Shown: positions 1-13,340, counted from the first letter of the stretch. The stretch is DNA of 64,000 bases from Platerodrilus igneus (GCA_036346225.1 JARFIW010000995.1:3619216-3683215), one strand, 5' to 3'. Numbers and translations: made by a program. The notes: generated from the sequence alone by a model not told the origin.

Positions 1-2288
1 CGTGGTGGAAGTTGTTCACGCTCTCTTATAGATGACAACATGCATCTTTCTCGCCCTAAAAATCAAGAGACCTAGCTCGCTAGCAGAAACGCTTTCGTTA
101 CTACTTGCCGACGTCTTCCGCTGTCGTCTTGATGTTTATGACAATTCCGGCGCAGCCGAGCCCTTCCTCGTATCTGTTCTACCTGGTTTGCTTTATGACT
201 CCAAACCTCCCTCTTTTATCTTTTCTTTATTTTTCTTTTATTTTCGAAGTCGCTGCATAGTTAGAGGGTTGTTACTTCACGACATTGGGCCGTTGGCGTG
301 GACAACTTCCTTCTAGCTGTGTAACGCCATTGTCTTCCGCTGATGCACGTTGATAACGAACGTTGTTATTGATTTGGACTTTGCCGATCCTTCTAATCGA
401 CGTGGTAATTGCATTCCCCTTCGAACTGGTCCCTCGTACCCTTCAAGTAAACGAGTTCTGCTTCACAGAACCTCTCCTTTTGGAGGGCATGTGTCAGATA
501 CCCCATTTTAAGTTCCTACGACATCACTCTACTTCTTCAAGGTGCTCTCTTTTTGTTATTACATTTATAGAAGGAGTGGTGTGCCTTGAGAAAAGGCCTC
601 CGAACCAAGAGTAAGTTTTGCGTTCGTTTTAAAAAATGTTGTCGTAATATATTATTTTATCTTAATTTTTAGGTTAAATCATATATGTCTAGTGCCTATC
701 GTTTTCTTTAAAGTTGTCTTAAAGATTTTATTTTACTTAATTAATATGTGACCACAACTGGTTAATTATCTTTTCCGAAAATATTTTAGAGTCTTATCGT
801 GCCTTAAATAATACTCTAACCAATAGATGGTTAGGTATTTTATCTTTCTCTCTGCAATTATCTTTGATATGTTATCTTTACTTTGCCTTTACCGTTAAGT
901 AAATAAATTACCTATATCTTTTTGGTAATCAAATGGCTTAAGAAATTATTTAATCGATTTATTGTTCCAAATCCTTGGTATTTATTACCAAAGGTAGGAT
1001 TTATTATTGCGAGGTGAAAAAGCGAACTTGCATCTTAGCACTGTATTTGATAGGCTAGGGTTAAGAAATGATATATTGCAAATGCAACTGCACTTGCTAA
1101 TTTGTTAACGTTTTCACTGCTGCATCATATTTTGCCTTATCCTGTTGAAGCCAGTAAAAATTTGTTTAGCTTTAAAGAATGTTTCTAAGGGGTGGCTGTA
1201 AATGTGTACACATTCACTAGTGAATGTGAAAATAATTTTCGTATTTAGATTTATAGTGAAGTTAAGTGTTAGTAATAAATATGTGAGCCTCATGTTCGCG
1301 ACTAAATTTGTGCGTTCGGTGCTGCGACAAACAAGACCTGTGCGTACAGAATTGAATAAACCTTAAAATCGGGTGGCGGCTAGTTTTCGATACAGTTTAA
1401 AAAACCAGGTGGCGCCTATAAAAAAATGTAATTTAACTTTTCGAAAAATGTGTAAGCTCTTGTACAAAGAGACTTTTGTTATTTATTTTTCTTTTTGAAC
1501 CTTTAAGGCGATTGGTACGCTTTTTTTAAAGCTTTAACGTTTATTGTATTAGTTAGGGTTAGAGGACTTTTTAAACCCCACACGGAGAAATTACCAGCTG
1601 ATTGATGTTGTAATGCAGACGTACGTGAAAATCACACAGAATTTTGATTCTCACGGAAAGTCCAGTCATTGGCTTATCTTTGTGGTTTGAAAATATGCAA
1701 CGTTGACATTTCCCATGCCTTGTACGCAGTTGTACCCATCAATGTGCGTCAGACAACTTCAACCTTTCCGGAAGGGGATAGACATTTTCGTGGAAGCAAA
1801 TGTATTGAAACAGGGGTCTCGACTAGAGAATTCCCTCGAGTGTTGATGCGTGTAGTAGTGCTTCGACTTATTAACACAGTAAATCTCTCCTCCGTACTTA
1901 TAATATCGTTCAACACCTAGTGGCGCTTCATCAAAGAGGGCTACAGCAAGGCAAACACCAGGACAAAAGGACGCGACCACGAAATCCCTGCAGTGCCGTT
2001 GAAACCGCTGCATCAAAAGCAAGATAAAGCGGTTAAGTATTAGCTATAATAACTCAACAACACATTAGATCGCCTCGGGGAATTTAACCCCCCGACTTAA
2101 TTTGAGGTTATATATGTGTTAAATACTACCCTACGGAGCTCTAAATGCGATGATTTTAAGGTATTTCTAGTTTTAATGAAATCCAAGAAAGTAATGGTGG
2201 TTTTAAGGCATTTGAAACTTTTACCAGTAGTTATAACGTCTTTACTTATTGTCACTGCAACTTCCATATGCTGAACATAATAACCAGT
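1..2288. other. Non-coding, no gene recognised
   Basis: No open frame here resembles a known protein. The frames at 32-316, 363-614 and 1669-2022 show no motif and no splice context. A short perfect palindrome (CATTCACTAGTGAATG) lies near 1211-1226. The stretch may be intron, intergenic DNA or decayed repeats. Confidence 0.5.
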
Positions 2289-2455
2289 CATTTGTGAAAA
2301 TCTTTTTAATTATAACACAACTCGAATAATAAGAGTTTGTCCTTACTTTTTCCTTTCTGATAAAATTGACAAGACTTAATCTCATTTGTGACGGTTCCTA
2401 ACCAGTTTCAAAATTTACTAATTTACCTATTATCAGCAAGTTGAACAATATAAGT
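2289..2455. repeat. Dispersed repeat, copy 1 (pairs with 17808-17975)
   Basis: This stretch aligns by eye, in the same orientation, with 17808-17975. Shared blocks include TTTGTGAAAATCTTT, GTCCTTACTT, TTCCTTTCTGA and TTGACAAGAC, separated by small indels. No coding potential is visible. It is probably part of an unclassified interspersed element or an LTR. Confidence 0.55.
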
Positions 2456-2553
2456 TTTAACATCCTCCCACTTTAAAATATTGAAACAGTTATTTTAAAC
2501 ACAACAGAACAACAAGCCAATCGCACACTAAGTGGTTAATACTGATTAGACAT

Positions 2554-2865
2554 TACATGTGATTTTCCAATGCTCCACCCGAAGGTACTACATTGGCCAG
2601 GAAGCGAGTTTTTTTTTTACCTGGAAAATTTTTTATTTTGCCGAATCCTTGCTGTTCCAAGCAAGGTAGGGATCTTTAACGTGCGTGACAACACTCACAC
2701 ACGGGACCTCCATTTTACCTCTCATCCGAACGAGGGTGTATTTTTGCGAAAAATGCTCGCCTAACATTTTTCAAGCGGACCGTGTCGGGATTCGAACCCG
2801 AGACCTAGGGCGTAGTAGTCACACACATACCACTACGCCACGGAGCCGCCTAATATATATATATT
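2554..2865 (-). mobile_element. tRNA-derived SINE with 15-bp target-site duplication
   Basis: On the minus strand the element begins with a tRNA-like head carrying Pol III A and B boxes and ends near GGAGCATTGG. Perfect 15-bp direct repeats (ATACTGATTAGACAT) flank it at 2539-2553 and 2866-2880, so it was inserted by target-primed reverse transcription. A second copy of the family sits at 34872-35172. The body holds a block around CACGCACGTTAAAGATCCC that is shared by both copies. From memory this resembles the conserved central domains of some invertebrate SINE superfamilies, but that assignment is uncertain. SINEs have no protein and depend on a partner LINE; the partner is not identified here. 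Confidence 0.88.
2788..2840 (-). promoter_or_regulatory. Pol III internal promoter (A and B boxes) of the SINE
   Basis: On the minus strand the A box TGGCGTAGTGG is at 2830-2840 and the B box GGTTCGAATCC is at 2788-2798. The B box matches the tRNA consensus exactly and the spacing is tRNA-like, which identifies the head as tRNA-derived. Confidence 0.85.
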
Positions 2866-2880
2866 ATACTGATTAGACAT

Positions 2881-5800
2881 CCTAATAATCCGTACGTTAC
2901 GTGTTTTAATATCACTTTTAACCACTGGTGCTTCTTTTCCTGATTCTTCACTTCTTTCTACTTGAGCACTATCTAATATAACCAAAATGGCCAAAAGTGA
3001 AGTAAGCAGTGCTGTTCTCTACTTTTAAATTTAAATGCTGCGCAAATAAGTGCCATCAATACTGTGTGTACAAAATGTTGCAAACTATTCCATAAAAGCT
3101 GAATATTTAGGAATTAGTAAAAGAAACAGTAATGGCTAATTTAATTATTTGCAAAGATTGCTTAACACTTTCGCTCCTACAGACGCATATTTACGATACG
3201 TGTCTGCATATCTGCACTGATATTCACGTACATATACTGATATGATATTCTAGCTCTTTCGGTTATTCTCGCCGCACGTTGATGCGCTATATCTATTTGA
3301 TATGATAACGCTGCACGTCGATGTGATTATTCAAATAGTCCTCTTCTGTTCACCCTCGCTCTGTGTATTTTAATCTCCTGAAATTTTTTAATCTGTCTCG
3401 GCTAGCCCAGTTTAATTCACACAGAGTGCACAACGTTACGATAATCAAATAATTTACCCTTTTTCCCTAAAACTTTATCTGCTTTGAATGAGAAAACGAA
3501 GTCGATTAATATTTGTATAATGAGAAAAGAAAAATGATTTACACTTCACAGCTTAATCTGTTTGACTGTATGATAAAATTAGCCCCTGAATCAAATAACA
3601 ATAAATTTTAAATTGTGTAAAATTATTTTGTAATGTTAACGAATAAACAGACCAATTAATTAAAGTTCAGTAACTTGAATAAAGTATAGACAAAAATTTC
3701 CACCAATAAATTACTTCATATTTAGTCAGGCTCCCTTATAATAAAAGACCAGCTTTACAAATAGCTTCAGGCTACTAAATTCCAGCGGCTTTCAGCATTT
3801 AAAGGTCTACCCTCGTAAATCAAATACAATAAACCTCTTAAAGTTTAGGTCGGTTACAGACTGACGAATCTGATAAAATTAAAATGTAATAGTACCTTTT
3901 AGCGTAAATAAAGGAAACCAATTTCAGTTTGAAAAGCTTAACCTTCTTAATACTTTCGTTGATTGACAGCAGGTTATAGGAAACGAAACATTATAAATAG
4001 CGAAAACTATTTCCAATTTGATTTGTTCAAATATTACAAGTAATTTTAAGTAGTCTGGAGACATCCATTGTATTTAAAATCCATTTCGGCTCAAGTAGGT
4101 TAGCCGGTCTTTGTTAATGGCAGACTACTGTCTCCATAGGTATGGTCCACATTTCAATAATTAAGAAATTCGTAGAAGGTACAATATAATTTAAACCCTT
4201 AGGAAAATAATTGCTCCCGTGACTCTCATCTAAAAAGGGGTTGGGTTTGGTTTCTGAAATCTTGTTTTGTGGGAGGTTCTGTTCAGTCATTGGATAACAG
4301 AAAATGACGTACATAATGATTAGGGTAGGTTATTAGTCTATATAATTGAAGGCTTTAGCCAAAGACAGAGAGTTTTTCCAATGTGGCTGTCCGTGGTCAA
4401 GAAGTAGAAAGAAACGTAGTTCGCGAGTAGCGTTCTCCGGCATCACAGATATAATATTTCACTTCGTATCACGATATTTAAAAATTGGAAAGAAGTGATT
4501 ACTTTTCCAATTCGCGAGGGTTATGCCCATAAGTTCGCGGATTTATAGTGATACAAGATAACTATTAAAAAGCTTGTAGGCGTGTGACGCACAAGTAAGT
4601 GATATTGTTAAGATTCTGCCGGGTTCGTGTGCCAGTCAATTCTTTAAAAATTATAAACAGAAGCACCAAGCGAGATTCTCTTCCCAATTTAAGAACTGTT
4701 CTACGTTGGAAGACAAACCCTCAAACAATGGACAATTTTAAGTAAGTAAGTTTTTATAGTTAAGTAGCATGACCAATTTTTAGTTAGTTTGTTTGTTAGG
4801 ACGTTTTGGCCATAAATCGTAGGATTAATTTAGTGTACGATTTATAATATAAGTTTCTTTCATATACAAGTGTTTGATAACTACTTATGTACTCAAAATT
4901 TTCATAAATTCCATAGTCACCTATTCGCTTAAATTTCTAACTTAAAATCAATGAATGTAAGAGGTTCACGTTTATTGCTCTGTGAATTATATAGTTTTGT
5001 TTGCCGTTGATTACGTCAATAGTTTTTCTTATTTCTTTTTTATATAAGTAGTAAAAAAGTGAGGAATTGATTAAAAAAACAATTGTCTTCCTTGGGATGG
5101 CAAGTCTCTCAAGGTTTTGTACGAACATTTGGACATTCTCGACTTGTCTGGCGCCCTTGGTAATTGACATTAAGCCACAATATTTTATGAAAGGTAAGTG
5201 CCACATCTTTGTAGTATATTATAAATTAATTTAACCTTTTTTTCAAAATGTTAACCCTCTATATGATCCACGACCTTCCGCTAGCTAGTGCCGGTGACCC
5301 CCCTTTAAATTTTGTTTTACAGGCCGCCCCCATTTTATAATTTGACTGGAAAAGATACACTTAGTAGCTTTTCCGCCTGTAACAATTGTTTATCTCCAAA
5401 AATTAAAGCTCCCTTTTCTTATTTTAAAGACTGCAAAATGTCGTTGTACTCTACTGGTAATTTCTCTGAACGTTCAAAATTTTAGTTTTTTTTACGAAAT
5501 TTTTCACGTATCAAAATAAATTTTTTTGTTGACTCCTTACATAAATTATTCAAGTTTAAAATATGTTCAAAAATATAAATAGAAAATAATGCCTTAATAT
5601 GATTAATGTTCAAATATAATAAATAGTAAATAATGTCTTATGCAAGATAATTCTGACCTGTAGTTGTCCTTGAACGTCTTTCGGCTACGTGCCGTGGATC
5701 AGTACCCCAATATTGCTTTTAGTTGAGTTGCTTAGTCGCCAAGTTCTATCACGTTTAATGTGATCTGCCTTAAATTTTCATAACGTCGTAATGTCCTTTG

Positions 5801-7190
5801 AATTTTCGTAACGTCTCTTAGACTTGGAATTATTGTACTATCACTTACTTTTGGATTTAGAATTTTTCTTAGAGTTTTCTTACAATTTTGTACTTAGAGT
5901 GTCCTTAAATTTATCCTTAGAGTATCCTTAGAGTATTGTACATAGAGCCCTGAATTATGAATATTTAACCTAAATCAATTAATAAATATCTACTTACGTT
6001 TTCTAGGAAACGGCCAGGCTTGTCATATATTTTCACTATAATTAATTCAAAATATTTTATAACATCACTTTTCACAAAATTTTCATTGTTTAATACGAAT
6101 ATTTACTCGACGAATAAATTCTTAAGTATCAGTGATGCAGCTTGTACGTGATTCAAATTAGGACTGTCCGCTTATTAAACCCGCCACATTATATAGCCTA
6201 CGCCCCATTTAAATTCTTTGGTTTATCTGAGCTGTTGTTCAAAATGTATAACCAACCATCAGTTGTTTTGGATATTTGTGGGCTTTTACAGGTTTATCAC
6301 TGATATTGCCTTATAGAAACGAACCGTTGATCACGTAGGTATTCGTATATTTCTGATTTGTATTTAATTTATAACGTATGTTTTGATGTTGTTACGGAAA
6401 TTTCTAATTCGGTTTGGCACGTAAATTTCACTTATGGCGTTGTTTGTCAAAATAATACTTTTGGGATTGCATTAACTTCATGTAGAAAATCACGTAGGCA
6501 AAGTGACGTAAATTAACATATTTCTGTTTACATTTTTGCGTTTCCGAAGCGTATTTATTTTGAAGAATGCGTTTCTTATCAGGACACTATGCTATCTGCT
6601 TTCATTATCACTTGTTTAATGTGAATTTTACTATGATTTTTCTGTTTTCACTGCATTTCACGCGTATTAATTTTACAATCAATGAATATTTTTTGTTTAG
6701 GACAAGTTTGATTGCGTGTAGAGTTATTTCTTTTGCTGAATGTGTGGTTATTGTTGAATGATATGCTTCCCGGCATTAATTAAAGTCAATTGCGATCCTT
6801 ATACAGGGTGTTAAATGTTGGCTCTTTGTATAATATACAAATTACGTATTCCTAATGCTAAATAAATGCGGTTTTCTAACTCCTAGTGCTATTTACATGT
6901 ATTGGGTAACCATTATGACCCAATATACTCTTAAATAACTTCTTATCATAGCAATACGTATGCATTATACCAAATTCATGCTGTAATGGTTTTTATACGT
7001 ACAAGGATTTGTAGCTCGTAAAAATCATCAATCTGTTTTGTGAAACAAAGTGATGATCGTGACGCACTGCTGCCCAGTGTCTCTCGTTCCACATGGTAAA
7101 ATCTTGCTGTGTTTATATTTTTACCCAATAGTTAGGCAAATGATCAAGGTAGTATGCTGAAATGTAAATTATTGTAATTCAGTATTTATT
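2881..7190. other. Non-coding, no gene recognised
   Basis: Only short frames without family resemblance occur (for example 4114-4314 and 4937-5206 minus, 6567-6761 plus). Small local repeats are visible: GCACGTTGATG and GCACGTCGATG blocks at 3270-3325, and short CTTAGAGT units at 5865-5945. Nothing else can be assigned. Confidence 0.45.
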
Positions 7191-7211
7191 TACTTGTATT
7201 TCTTTTAGACA

Positions 7212-7463
7212 ATGTCAGACTTTGTAGGCCTTATTGAAGCAGAAGTGAAACACATTCAAGAAACTATTACTGGCTTAAAATCAGGAAGTGAAGGCAGCTG
7301 TAGTGAAAGAAATTTTGATCTAGAATCGGATATTGAGAGCTCCAGCAACAATGATGATAATAATTACACTATTGCGCCAGTTACGTTTCGGACCTTGGGA
7401 GCGGTGTTTTTAAAACTACTTCCAAAACTTGTAACAAATTTGATTAGTTTAAACAGACATTAA
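7212..7463 (+). CDS. Hypothetical acidic ORF, possible exon
   Basis: An 83-codon frame begins with ATG three bases after a good splice acceptor (pyrimidine-rich tract ending TTCTTTTAG, about 7209). Residues 1-25 look helical. Residues 26-52 are rich in Ser, Asp, Glu and Asn, typical of a disordered acidic tail. The C-terminal third is hydrophobic and could be read-through into an intron. No domain is recognised. It could be the first coding exon of an unidentified gene, or the acidic N-terminus of the piggyBac relic 0.6 kb downstream, whose family often starts with such tails. The acceptor favours an exon; lack of similarity and of a clear donor argues against it. Confidence 0.25.
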   Translation: MSDFVGLIEAEVKHIQETITGLKSGSEGSCSERNFDLESDIESSSNNDDNNYTIAPVTFRTLGAVFLKLLPKLVTNLISLNRH

Positions 7464-8029
7464 TTATGAAATTTTAACAAACTGTTGTAAATTCTCTAAG
7501 TCGAAAAATAAAATAATTAATTGAACTAATATGAGTGAGTAGCCTAAGCAAACTGCAATGTTAAAGCTGAAATACTTGAGACTGACTGACTGATCTGGGT
7601 TTCCCGGGGTATTTATGTTGTCCCTGCCCCACACATGTCTGTGGGAACTTGCAGAGCTCGTGTCTGCTTATTTCTTAATACTATTCATGATACAATGTAA
7701 CAATCTTAATTTCTAAGTAATCGCGGTTTCTTAACCGTCTGTGATCTGCCACCTGCAGTATCATTATCGTCTGGAATACAATGTATTGCATCCGTTCTTA
7801 CAACTGTTAATAACCTTTATTTAATTATCCTTGAATTACATTGTTGCACTTGACTTAATAATTTCTTAATGATTTCTAATAATTCCTAATAACTTCTATT
7901 TTATTATACATACATAGATTGGGGGATACATAACTCGCCACAGAAAAAAAGAAAGACAACAAAGGACACTGATTTACCAAATTTTGAATGTAAAACAAGT
8001 TATTTTTCGGCAATACTTCATGAATTTGA

Positions 8030-8575
8030 TAAAATGGTTTGATAGAAGAATGGTATATATGCTGACTACAATTCACCCCGACACAATGCAAGAAATGAGA
8101 AAAATTGATCATCAAACAAAACAGAAAAAATCAAAGCATCGTGCATAAAATAATATAACGAAAATATGGAGCGATCGACAAAGTTGATATGTTATGGTAT
8201 AAGAAGATATTCTTCCATTTGACAGATCTATGTGTTAAATGTTCATGCTTTGTATAAACTAAAAACAGGTAGTAATATACCCCTCGCTAATTTTCAATTA
8301 GAGTTAATTCGTCAGCTTATTGCAACGTATTCGAAAGATAGGCCATGGAAAAACTCGAACAGTCAACTGGAGATGTACCGATACACCTTACCCAACAACA
8401 TTTTCTGGCTAAAATACCTCTGCTGCCAGGTGGTAAGCGAAACTTACAGAAGATCTGTTTTGTTTGCAAACATTAAAAAGTGTTATCCAAAAGACAAAGC
8501 GATTTCAGATACTATTGTCGTATGTGTGACGCTGGTTTATGCTTTAAAAGATATCGTACACTAAAAACATTTACT
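8030..8575 (+). pseudogene. piggyBac-type transposase C-terminal relic
   Basis: Across frameshifts the plus strand reads as the end of a piggyBac DDE transposase. In order there is a KWFDRR-MVYMLTTIH-like block (about 8034-8080), a WYKKIFFHL-like block (about 8195-8220), an NVHALYKLKTG block with FQLELIRQLI (8241-8320), and a C-terminal Cys-rich finger with CFVCKH, YYCRMC and LCFKRYRTLK (about 8455-8565). These are the signature parts of the piggyBac/PGBD4-like C-terminus, which cuts and pastes DNA at TTAA. The catalytic N-terminal two thirds is not recognisable, at least one stop and several frame changes interrupt the rest, and no terminal repeats were found. It is a dead fragment. Family assignment is firm; limits are approximate. 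Confidence 0.75.
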
Positions 8576-8579
8576 GTAA

Positions 8580-9390
8580 TAGTGTAACACCTTAGTTTTA
8601 GGCAAATACATAATGCACTTCGTCCTATGTGGGTTGCCGGAATTTAGGCGAGAGAGTTATAGATAACGTATTTGAAATTTTGCGCAGTCGGGGTCCGGAT
8701 GGTCGTGCGCATAGATCGGAAAGTACAAAAGATTATTCTTGTCGTGGCATGTAGTCGGTACACACGTTTCTTTTAAGAAAAGGTGGTGTGAGTTTCAAAC
8801 TAACATGGGTAGAAGAAAACTTCACTCATGACAATGCCATATTGCTTGGCATTGGGGCCATAGCACCGAGTTATGCTAGAACGCAGATTTAATTTAAACA
8901 GGCGTTATTTTTAAGATATGGCGTTTTAATTGTTACTAAAAAAGGTTTTAATTTTTAGCAAGCAGCTTTAAGTGATAAAATCTGTGGATTTCAAATATAA
9001 AAAAAAATCGATTTCAAAATAAAATTATTGTTAACTCAAGAGATAATTACCAGCTTTTGGGAAGAAATTCTTGTTTACCGTGAAGAAGATGGCGGACTCA
9101 TGATGCTCTGATTAGACAGGTGTTCAGTATTTTATTATTGTCACTTAATGTTGTCAAGATTAGGTGAGTAAAATTCCTTTTTAACGATCAAGAAGATCAA
9201 CGCACCTGATGAACGTTTTGTTTGAAAAATCCACTTAGCTAAACTGAAAAGTAATTATTTAGCAAATATGAGATTTAACATTTTGTGTATCAAGTTTGAA
9301 GGTTATCTTATAAAAACAAATCACATTTTTATTTAATGTATTTAGGATTATTTGGCAATTTTTTGTAGCCATATTCTTATATTAAACTAT
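8580..9390. other. Non-coding, nothing recognised
   Basis: AT-rich sequence without an open frame or obvious repeat structure. It may include decayed flanks of the piggyBac relic. Confidence 0.4.
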
Positions 9391-9400
9391 CGTTACATTC

Positions 9401-9709
9401 ATCATCATCATTTTGTTTTCGACCTTATTTAAGGTCGGTTTGACGCAGCTCTAACTTCTTTTCTATTCTGTGCTAATCTAAAAAGCTCTACATACCCTTC
9501 ACAACCTAAATTTCTAATAATTTGACTAATATAGTTTGGTCTAGGTCTTCCTATATCCTTCTATCTTTTTCCTATCCAGCTGGCTCTACATAGATATTAG
9601 CAACCTGATGGTTGTTAAAGAACTCTAACATGTTTACATGATTACCATTTATAAGGAAATGAAATATAACCTGGTTATCTGCTTCAAAAAGGAAAAGTGT
9701 TAAATTATA
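9401..9709 (-). mobile_element. LINE-tailed short retroelement (SINE-like), 10-bp TSD
   Basis: This 309-bp minus-strand element lies between perfect 10-bp direct repeats (CGTTACATTC) at 9391-9400 and 9710-9719. On the minus strand it starts near TATAATTTAACACTTTTCC. Its second half is nearly the same as the 3' end of the RTE-like LINE at 42700-42850 (blocks AGGAAGACCTAGACCAAAC, ATTTAGGTTGTGAAGGGTA, GAGCTGCGTCAAACCGAC), and it ends in a short GAT-repeat tail. The 5' half is not LINE coding sequence, yet the same junction recurs at 43049-43350. So this is a family, not a one-off truncation. It was probably mobilised by the RTE machinery through the shared tail. Confidence 0.82.
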
Positions 9710-9719
9710 CGTTACATTC

Positions 9720-12540
9720 GCATTTCAAAACAGCTTATGTAGAGATAAAATCTAGTTTTCCATATCTAATTAAAGCAGATGAGTTGAGTAAAACTTGTAT
9801 TAAGCAAATTCGTAATATCAAGAAAATAAGGTAGAACCTTGGAAAGATTAGAGTTTAAACTAAAGACAATTTTTTGTGAGGTATATCAAAGATCTCTGAT
9901 TACAGCATACGACTAATGTAAAAAGATATTAAGTAATTTTTTATGACAGACCTAGTCTGTTAATTATTGTGATTTTTGCCTACTTAATACTTTCTTCAGC
10001 ATTCATTCATATACTGTCGTATACACTGTTATTTTTTTGTACAAAAATGAAGAGACAAATTTTATTAGATACTAGTCAAATCTCATAATCGTTTTATTTC
10101 TAAAAGTTTAATAAAAGAAATAAGTAATCTATGAATTTTAGTTGAGATAAGGAAACTAAGAAAATATTATGTTACTATATATCAAAATTCAGGCAGGTAT
10201 ATTTTACTTAAGGCTTATCTGCGTCTATCCTTAGGATAATTTTTTTTGATTATTGGTTTTTGTTGACGCAATGGCGCCCAAGTTTATTTATATTTCAGCT
10301 TTATTCTCAGAAAATACTTCAACCACCTCATGCCTCAGCAGTACAACACACACAACAAAAATACGTTAATGATTCCGAATCATAGGCTTGTGAAATCGGA
10401 AAGCAGCCCTATATATTTAGTCATTCAAACACTGCATTCCATGCACACAAGAAAGAAAGTAGTAAAGTAAGTAAGGAGAATCGCCCACGCCGAATACCGC
10501 AACAAAACAGAACAGTAGAATAGAAATCCAAAAGAATTTGATTTTGTGTCAGCTCAAAACGTCATAGAATGGGATGGGTTACACAGAAAGAAAAATTGGA
10601 AACCTCAGTAAAACGATTTATTTACAAACCGTTACTTAACATAGTACAAAAAGGAATATCTACAGAGACCAAATCGAATATTTATGTAATCGTCCTGTTA
10701 TAACATAATGCAAACAAAAGCATCAACTCACATATAACACAACATAGAACTATACATTTAAGCAAATATCAATTATAAAATCTAAATAATACATATAAAG
10801 ATAACTACACAATATTTCCAGCCCTAAATATATACAAGAAGAAAATTAGACATAATGTGTACAATATTTTTTACCTGCTCTGTGAAGTGCACTTCCTAAA
10901 AGAAATAACGTAACCCTAACTGAAATGAATCAAGTGTTAACTTACTCTAACTTGTAATTTAGTAATCAAGTTGTTGACATTGGCATTAATTTGAAAACAG
11001 AAATTGCTCTACCGTGAGCTTCGGTTTATACTAATTGTGACTTGTAGAATAATTGCGTAATCACTTGTGCACTGTGAATGTAAATTTTAACACGCAGTCT
11101 GTAATTTATTGTGGAATCACGAGTAAGAAAAACTACAGTACTTATGTGGTTAACAACCAGCAAAAAAAATGTCTACATTTCACAGATGCATCAAGACAAA
11201 TAAAACAGAATAAATGTACTGTAAAGGGTAGGTGTCTGCCTCCAGTACCATAGCGGATTTGAAAGTGTGTATTACACTTACCGGCAAACTGGATACTATT
11301 TGAAACAATTTCACTTTGACTGTAACCCTAAGTAAAACAAGCATCTTAAATTGCACTGCGACGTTACAGAGTTCCTTACGATAAAGGGCTTTGTATAGGA
11401 TCAGCTAGCTTTCAACGCTCAGTCTGTATTTATAAGGAGAGAAAACATTTGTCCGTTTCCAAAAATAATTCCCATCATAAAATGTGAAGTATTTCTTCAA
11501 AAGGCACTTGCAAGTCTTTTCAATATAGCAGCTGCGAAATATTCATAGAACACGGCTTGCAACCCAGAGATTAACATAATGGCTTCCAAAATTGCTAACA
11601 AGGGGACAGTTTTATTGTTTGTATAACAGAGTGGGTTGGTTGGACACCTGCAAGATAATAGAATACCGCTTGATACACGTTCTTGGTATTTATAACAAAC
11701 CTTTAATAGCTTTTATGATGCGGGTGGTTGAAAAATATTTCGAAGAATTTGTGATCGCCGACATTTTAATCTCCTTAAGAAAACAATAAAAGTATTGAAT
11801 GCAGGTGTTTAACTTATTTCAAAGAATATACAGCGCAAGCTTCCTTTTAATCTTTGCAAAGCAAAGTAGATTATTATAAAATAGATTCTACGTATTTGAC
11901 GATGTACTAAAGACTACGAGATTTTATAGGACATTTAAATAAGTATTCATTCAATTGAAAGGAAATCGAGCTTGTTAAATCACTTAATGAATGGTAAGTT
12001 TGAAATTTTATAGGGCATCTCTAGATAGCCGTACAACGGAGTAGTTGAAAATTAAATATCTATATGCAGCATGCAGACATCAATCATTTCAGAAATTTAA
12101 CGTAACAAATTCCTTCAAATTATACCCAATTGTTAAATTCAAAAATAAAATTAAGTACTATTGAAGAAGGACTACTACTTCGATGATAAATATTTACATG
12201 ACATGCAGCTTTAGCAATTATCGTATCTTATTTATTTCATATATACCTTTACATGTTTGTGATTGTATTGTAGTGTATTATCTCTATTGATTTTGGATAG
12301 AATCGTTTATATATTTATTACATATTATATACATTTAGGTGTGTTAATTGTATTGTTATAAACTTTGTCTTACTTTTAAGTTACGATAGCACTGTTTTTG
12401 GTATCTTTTGGTGGTGTATTGTGATGTGCCTTGTTCCATTATGTATGGATTATGTATTGTATATTGTTTAATAATGATCATCAAAGGGCGAATATATACA
12501 AATATATTTGCTATTCATTTCCAACTCAGCATATATAATT
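9720..12540. other. Non-coding, no gene recognised
   Basis: AT-rich sequence with only short frames (11053-11253, 11592-11789) that have no family resemblance, no splice context and atypical composition for coding sequence. No repeat boundary was found. Confidence 0.45.
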
Positions 12541-12559
12541 CTGTCTCTAGTGGATAAAA

Positions 12560-13340
12560 ACATTGTACCAGACACAAATTGATCTATGACCTAATTCTTT
12601 CGCTTTCTGCTGAAGGGTTCCCAAGTATTCATTTCTAAATATTTGTCGTAATTCACGCATTAGGTGTACTTGGTTCCTATCCTGTTTTCAGAGTTCAATT
12701 GCGAGCACATCTGGAATGGTATCTGATTGAGCACCTTTTAGAAATAAACTAGGAACCAAACAGATCGTCATCAGGGTGTTCAATTAACTACAGACTCCAT
12801 CTCATATAATGTAGTAACCATCTGTTCATAGTATATCTCTTCTACCAAGAATCCTCAACAATAATCCTTTCACAACTCCCCCCCTACAGGTACATATTGG
12901 GGTTTAACCTCCAGTCTATCTTGTCTTACAATCAATGATGTTTCATTTTTCCCAGTCACTGTCCTTCAACATATTTGCTACTCCTATAAAATTAGTACGA
13001 TAATCTGTATACACAATGCATAGCCGAATTTGCCATGATACAAATTTTCAAAATGCCAAAAGAAAATTTTCTCTACTTGGTGATGTCACTACCCCTACAC
13101 GAATGGCCCTGTAGACGGCACATGTAAACAAGACTAATCCACAATTTAGAACCATATTGTAAAAGCAACGGCCCAGTCAAATCAAATCCAACAACTTGAA
13201 ATGGTGCTGTATCTTCAACTCTTGCTGGTGGAAGGTTTACATCTACTTGGTCAATCTTCTTTGCTGTATACCTATGACAGTGTTAGCTAGCAGCTTCTTA
13301 ATTACTTGTCGACTTCGCAAAATCCAAAACAGCTATTTAG
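12560..13340 (-). pseudogene. BEL/Pao integrase region
   Basis: Reading the minus strand, 13340-13265 resembles the pre-core zinc-binding segment (RQVIKKLL, then CHRYTAKKIDQVDVNLP). Next comes PPARVEDTAPFQVVGFDLTG at about 13180-13240, where the D of GFDLTGPL is the first catalytic-core landmark. The rest is degraded but ends with a TPSMFLKG-like position and an LRQIFRNEYLGTLQQKAKE block near 12600-12660, the usual end of the BEL integrase. Stops and frame changes are frequent. Confidence 0.75.

Noticed and set aside
1669..2022. Overlapping open frames of 83 and 87 codons on both strands
   Set aside because: Neither resembles a family; opposite overlapping frames in a locally GC-richer patch are expected by chance.
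2788..2865. Functional tRNA gene
   Set aside because: A and B boxes are good, but the stretch is the head of a duplicated SINE with target duplications and does not fold as a full tRNA.
5865..5945. CRISPR-like or clustered repeat (CTTAGAGT units)
   Set aside because: Units are short, irregular and without spacers of constant size; the organism is eukaryotic.
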